Below are positions 18,242 to 20,195 of a stretch of DNA of 20,195 bases, one piece after another. The stretch's first letter is position 1. Each line of letters opens with the position of its first letter. The stretch is taken from positions 1 through 20,195 of the IMG/VR virus record IMGVR_UViG_3300045119_000263; one strand, given 5' to 3'. The DNA comes from a virus. The position numbers and the translations under genes were made by a program. A model generated the notes under the pieces. That model did no database searches and was not told the origin of the DNA. It saw only the letters and a list, made by a program, of their open reading frames with translations.

Positions 18242-19185
18242 CGGACCCCATCGAACGCACCGTGCGCGCCATTCGCCATCGCCACCGCACCCCAGTCGCG
18301 CGAGGCATCCTCTGGCAGATTCCGCCAATAGGCGTAATACGACGTCTCCTCCGCGGCGATCAGATCGAGCGGCTCGCCACTCGCGCACACCGTCGGCCAG
18401 CCGGCATAGCCGTGGACGAACCGATCCGCCAGCGACCCGCGCACGTCGATCCGGAACTGATCCCCGAAGTTACGCGCGAGGGGCGGATTGTCGGCCGGCG
18501 CCGTCCCATATGGCCCATTCTGGATCAGGTAGCCGGTCAGGTACGGCACGACGCGCCGCCACGCCTCCGCCATTCCAATATAGGACGGCTGCCCCGGCGT
18601 AAAATCGTCGTTGTTCCCCGGCGCATCGAAATCTGCCGGCAGATGGAGGTACTGCAACGCCGTGGGGAACACGCGCTGCGCCCACTGGAACCGCGCGACG
18701 AATTCCGCGTTCGGCGTATCCTCCGACGGCTCCCACCCCATCGGGACAATCTGCCGCAAGACCGCCTGCCATCGTGGCTGCACAAAGATCGGCTCCAGCG
18801 TCTCCATCTGCGTCGTGGTCCACCCATCCGGCCCCAGGAACGCCACCACGGCGAAGCCGGCCGCCCACCAGCTTTCGAGCCACGCCAGGATCTCGTCCGG
18901 ATTGTTGCGGAAGTCAGTCGCTGGGTACTGGCCGTGGTAGCCGGCGTCGATGAACGGCCCCACCTGGACATGTGTATACCGACGCGACCGGATGATCATG
19001 CGCGCCAGCGCCAGATCGGCCGCCGTGTAGGCTTCGCAGCCGGTATCGATGATGTTGTCCTCCTGCCCCGGCCGTGGCCCGAAGGCGACCGGCCCACGCG
19101 TCGGCCAGATCGCGCCCCGGATCGCCCGGAGCTGCGCCGGTGTCCACTCGCGGACCCTGCTCGAGCCGTAGAGCGCGGCGTTCAT
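18238..19185 (-). CDS. Large unknown protein, possible glycosidase-like or tail-associated, 315 aa
   Basis: I choose ATG 19185 (MNAALYGSSRVREWTPAQLR), since it overlaps the upstream stop as ATGA; GTG 19203 is an alternative. The sequence has the strand-helix rhythm of a TIM-barrel-like protein (YTHVQVGPFIDAGYHGQYPA, AGFAVVAFLGPDGW, ALQYLHLPADFDAPGNNDDF, YIGMAEAWRRVVPYLTGYLI). It is rich in Trp, Tyr, Asp and Asn, as in carbohydrate-acting enzymes. No catalytic site of a known glycosidase family is certain. I recall similar proteins from uncultured-phage contigs without function. Its place between structural-type and lysis-type genes suggests a host-surface or cell-wall role (inference). Confidence 0.65.
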   Translation of the reverse strand: MNAALYGSSRVREWTPAQLRAIRGAIWPTRGPVAFGPRPGQEDNIIDTGCEAYTAADLALARMIIRSRRYTHVQVGPFIDAGYHGQYPATDFRNNPDEILAWLESWWAAGFAVVAFLGPDGWTTTQMETLEPIFVQPRWQAVLRQIVPMGWEPSEDTPNAEFVARFQWAQRVFPTALQYLHLPADFDAPGNNDDFTPGQPSYIGMAEAWRRVVPYLTGYLIQNGPYGTAPADNPPLARNFGDQFRIDVRGSLADRFVHGYAGWPTVCASGEPLDLIAAEETSYYAYWRNLPEDASRDWGAVAMANGAHGAFDGVR

Positions 19186-19460
19186 GAGTTGGGAAGCCGA
19201 CACCAGGTGTAAACGAACGGCGGATCCTGCGGCCGAGTGTGAAACGTCACGAGCTGCCCGTCGACCATCGCCCGCTGATAGGCGCCGCGCACATCAGCCC
19301 CACCGGGCCGGAACACGCCATAGCCGCCCGGCTCCTGTGTGGCGAAGCTGCCGTCGGGCATCACCAGACAGACCGTGCCGTCCTCGTTCGGGCTGAAGCT
19401 GGCGAACGTCAGGGTCGGCGTCTCCTTCGGATCGGTCACATCGTGTTTCAAGATCATCAT
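19182..19460 (-). CDS. Hypothetical protein, 92 aa
   Basis: This small beta-rich protein begins MMILKHDVTDPKETPTLTFA and continues SFSPNEDGTVCLVMPDGSFA, with GGYGVFRPGG in the middle and a C-terminal FVYTWCRLPNS. It resembles small accessory proteins encoded beside phage tail-fibre and host-surface genes, but no family is recognised. Starts at ATG 19460 or ATG 19457 are possible; no strong ribosome binding site is visible. It is coupled to the 315-aa gene through an ATGA overlap. Confidence 0.6.
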   Translation of the reverse strand: MMILKHDVTDPKETPTLTFASFSPNEDGTVCLVMPDGSFATQEPGGYGVFRPGGADVRGAYQRAMVDGQLVTFHTRPQDPPFVYTWCRLPNS

Positions 19461-19478
19461 CGTTCAGTGTCCCATGCC

Positions 19479-19694
19479 TTATGGACTCTCGTTGTCGAAC
19501 CGCCACTGCATCAGACCGCCCGCGCACACCAGGATCGCGACGCCCGCCACCTCTCGCCAGCCCACCGACGGCGACATGAAGTGCAGCCCGACCCACATGA
19601 CGATCACGGCCATGCCGTCGGCCCGCTTCTTCAGGAACTTGCGGATCGCGTCCCGTTGCGGATCGCTCAGCCGGACGACCGGCAGCCGCGTCAT
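19479..19694 (-). CDS. Two-helix small membrane protein
   Basis: This is a 71-aa protein. The basic amphipathic N-terminus (SDPQRDAIRKFLKKRADG) is followed by two hydrophobic helices: MAVIVMWVGLHFM and VAGVAILVCAGGLMQW. A short acidic tail follows. This topology is common among holins and holin-like membrane proteins. Here the gene follows a coiled-coil protein of the kind often placed next to phage holins. ATG 19694 overlaps the upstream stop as ATGA. A second holin-like gene occurs at 17541-17747, so which one opens the membrane, or whether one is an antiholin, cannot be said. Confidence 0.65.
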   Translation of the reverse strand: MTRLPVVRLSDPQRDAIRKFLKKRADGMAVIVMWVGLHFMSPSVGWREVAGVAILVCAGGLMQWRFDNESP

Positions 19695-20195
19695 GAGACG
19701 ACCGATGCCGCCTTCATCGCCGCCGCCTTCGTCGTTGCCGCTTCCGCCTCCACGGACAACTGCGCGGCATGCCGGTCTGCGAGGATTTGATCCAGCTCCG
19801 TGATCCGCTTCTCGAACGCCACGATCGTGTCCTGCTCGTTACCGCTGAGCGTCAGCCCGAGTTTGACACTCAGATCGTAGCCGTTCTTGAGCGAGAGGAC
19901 GAGGAGCCGCAGGGAATCGCGCTCCGCCGTCCGGGCCGCCGTCATGTCGCTATTGACCAGGATATGGATCTCTTTCCCCTGCACCTCGATCGCGGTCAGC
20001 TGCGCCCGCACGCGTTGGTCGGCTTCGGCAGCGATCCGGGCGACCTCATCGGTGCGCGTGATGGTGTCGCGTTGCGCCTGCAGGAGCAGCTGCGCCGCCA
20101 TCGCGGCTTTCTCAGCCACCGCGTCCTGCCGGCGCCAATCCTCTTGCTTTTCCGCGCTCTTGAGTTGGGCGGCTAGCGTGGCCGCACGCTGCTGC
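19691..20195 (-). CDS. Coiled-coil phage protein (partial, N-terminus beyond right edge)
   Basis: The frame is open to the right edge (upstream codons read QQRAATLAAQLKSAEKQEDW), so the true start lies outside. The visible part is a long heptad-like coiled coil (AVAEKAAMAAQLLLQAQRDT, ARIAAEADQRVRAQLTAIEV). It contains KEIHILVNSDMTAA, a short segment I know from phage proteins encoded next to holins ('IHtLVNS-mTAA'). A second helix pair (LVLSLKNGYDLSVKLGL, IVAFEKRITELDQILADRHA) ends the protein. The exact role is unknown; a lysis-cassette or virion accessory protein fits the neighbours. Confidence 0.75.
   Translation of the reverse strand, partial: QQRAATLAAQLKSAEKQEDWRRQDAVAEKAAMAAQLLLQAQRDTITRTDEVARIAAEADQRVRAQLTAIEVQGKEIHILVNSDMTAARTAERDSLRLLVLSLKNGYDLSVKLGLTLSGNEQDTIVAFEKRITELDQILADRHAAQLSVEAEAATTKAAAMKAASVVS

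Noticed and set aside
16655-18980. Further GTATAC sites as operators
   Set aside because: These are single copies inside coding sequence without the full TGTATACA palindrome, as expected by chance.
17746-19212. Plus-strand open frame of 488 codons
   Set aside because: The Arg/Pro/His-rich product has no motif and runs opposite to tightly coupled minus-strand genes. GC-rich codon bias on the other strand explains it.

Overview
The window is a 20.2 kb piece of a GC-rich, tightly packed genome of a tailed double-stranded DNA bacteriophage or prophage. All convincing genes lie on the minus strand, so transcription runs from the right end of the window to the left. Most neighbours touch through ATGA, TGATG or TAATG overlaps, and many starts are preceded by a GGGGGTGG-type Shine-Dalgarno sequence. 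The host cannot be named from the sequence; base composition and the Shine-Dalgarno type only say a GC-rich bacterium. No integrase, repressor, capsid or portal gene is inside the window, so lifestyle is open.

Layout in transcription order (right to left). (1) 20195-17113 is a structural-end/lysis-like block: a truncated coiled-coil protein, a small membrane protein, an unknown protein, a 315-aa possible glycosidase-like protein, a lysozyme-like protein that seems to lack its glutamate, a two-helix holin-like protein and an exported protein. (2) After a promoter-like site near 17.09 kb come a KTSC/zinc-ribbon protein, an HNH-AP2 endonuclease, an ERF single-strand annealing protein, a PD-(D/E)XK nuclease and another HNH nuclease. 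(3) A second promoter-like site near 13.9 kb precedes a pentapeptide-repeat protein, a coiled-coil protein with a terminase-small-like helix-turn-helix, and an SF2 helicase interrupted by an intein. (4) After a 456-bp gap with a structured, oppositely oriented RNA candidate come a replication-associated protein, an HNH nuclease, DnaB helicase, a RuvC-like resolvase and small phage proteins. (5) The left end holds another HNH nuclease, terminase small subunit, small ribbon-helix-helix and zinc-binding proteins around a TGTATACA cluster, and the start of terminase large subunit.

The genes fit one plan: SF2 helicase and DnaB for replication, ERF annealase plus PD-(D/E)XK nuclease for recombination, RuvC for resolving branched DNA, and TerS/TerL for packaging. 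Four HNH nucleases and one Vsr-like nuclease sit among these core genes as probable homing elements.

The most remarkable object is the intein in the SF2 helicase. It splits motif II (DE|CH) and keeps one uninterrupted reading frame from extein to extein, yet a complete 202-aa Vsr/DUF559-like homing endonuclease with its own ribosome binding site is written inside it in a different frame. The end of the nuclease gene overlaps the conserved C-terminal splicing block. It resembles a possible intermediate between an ordinary intein and the 'fractured gene' arrangement, in which split-intein halves flank a free-standing endonuclease.
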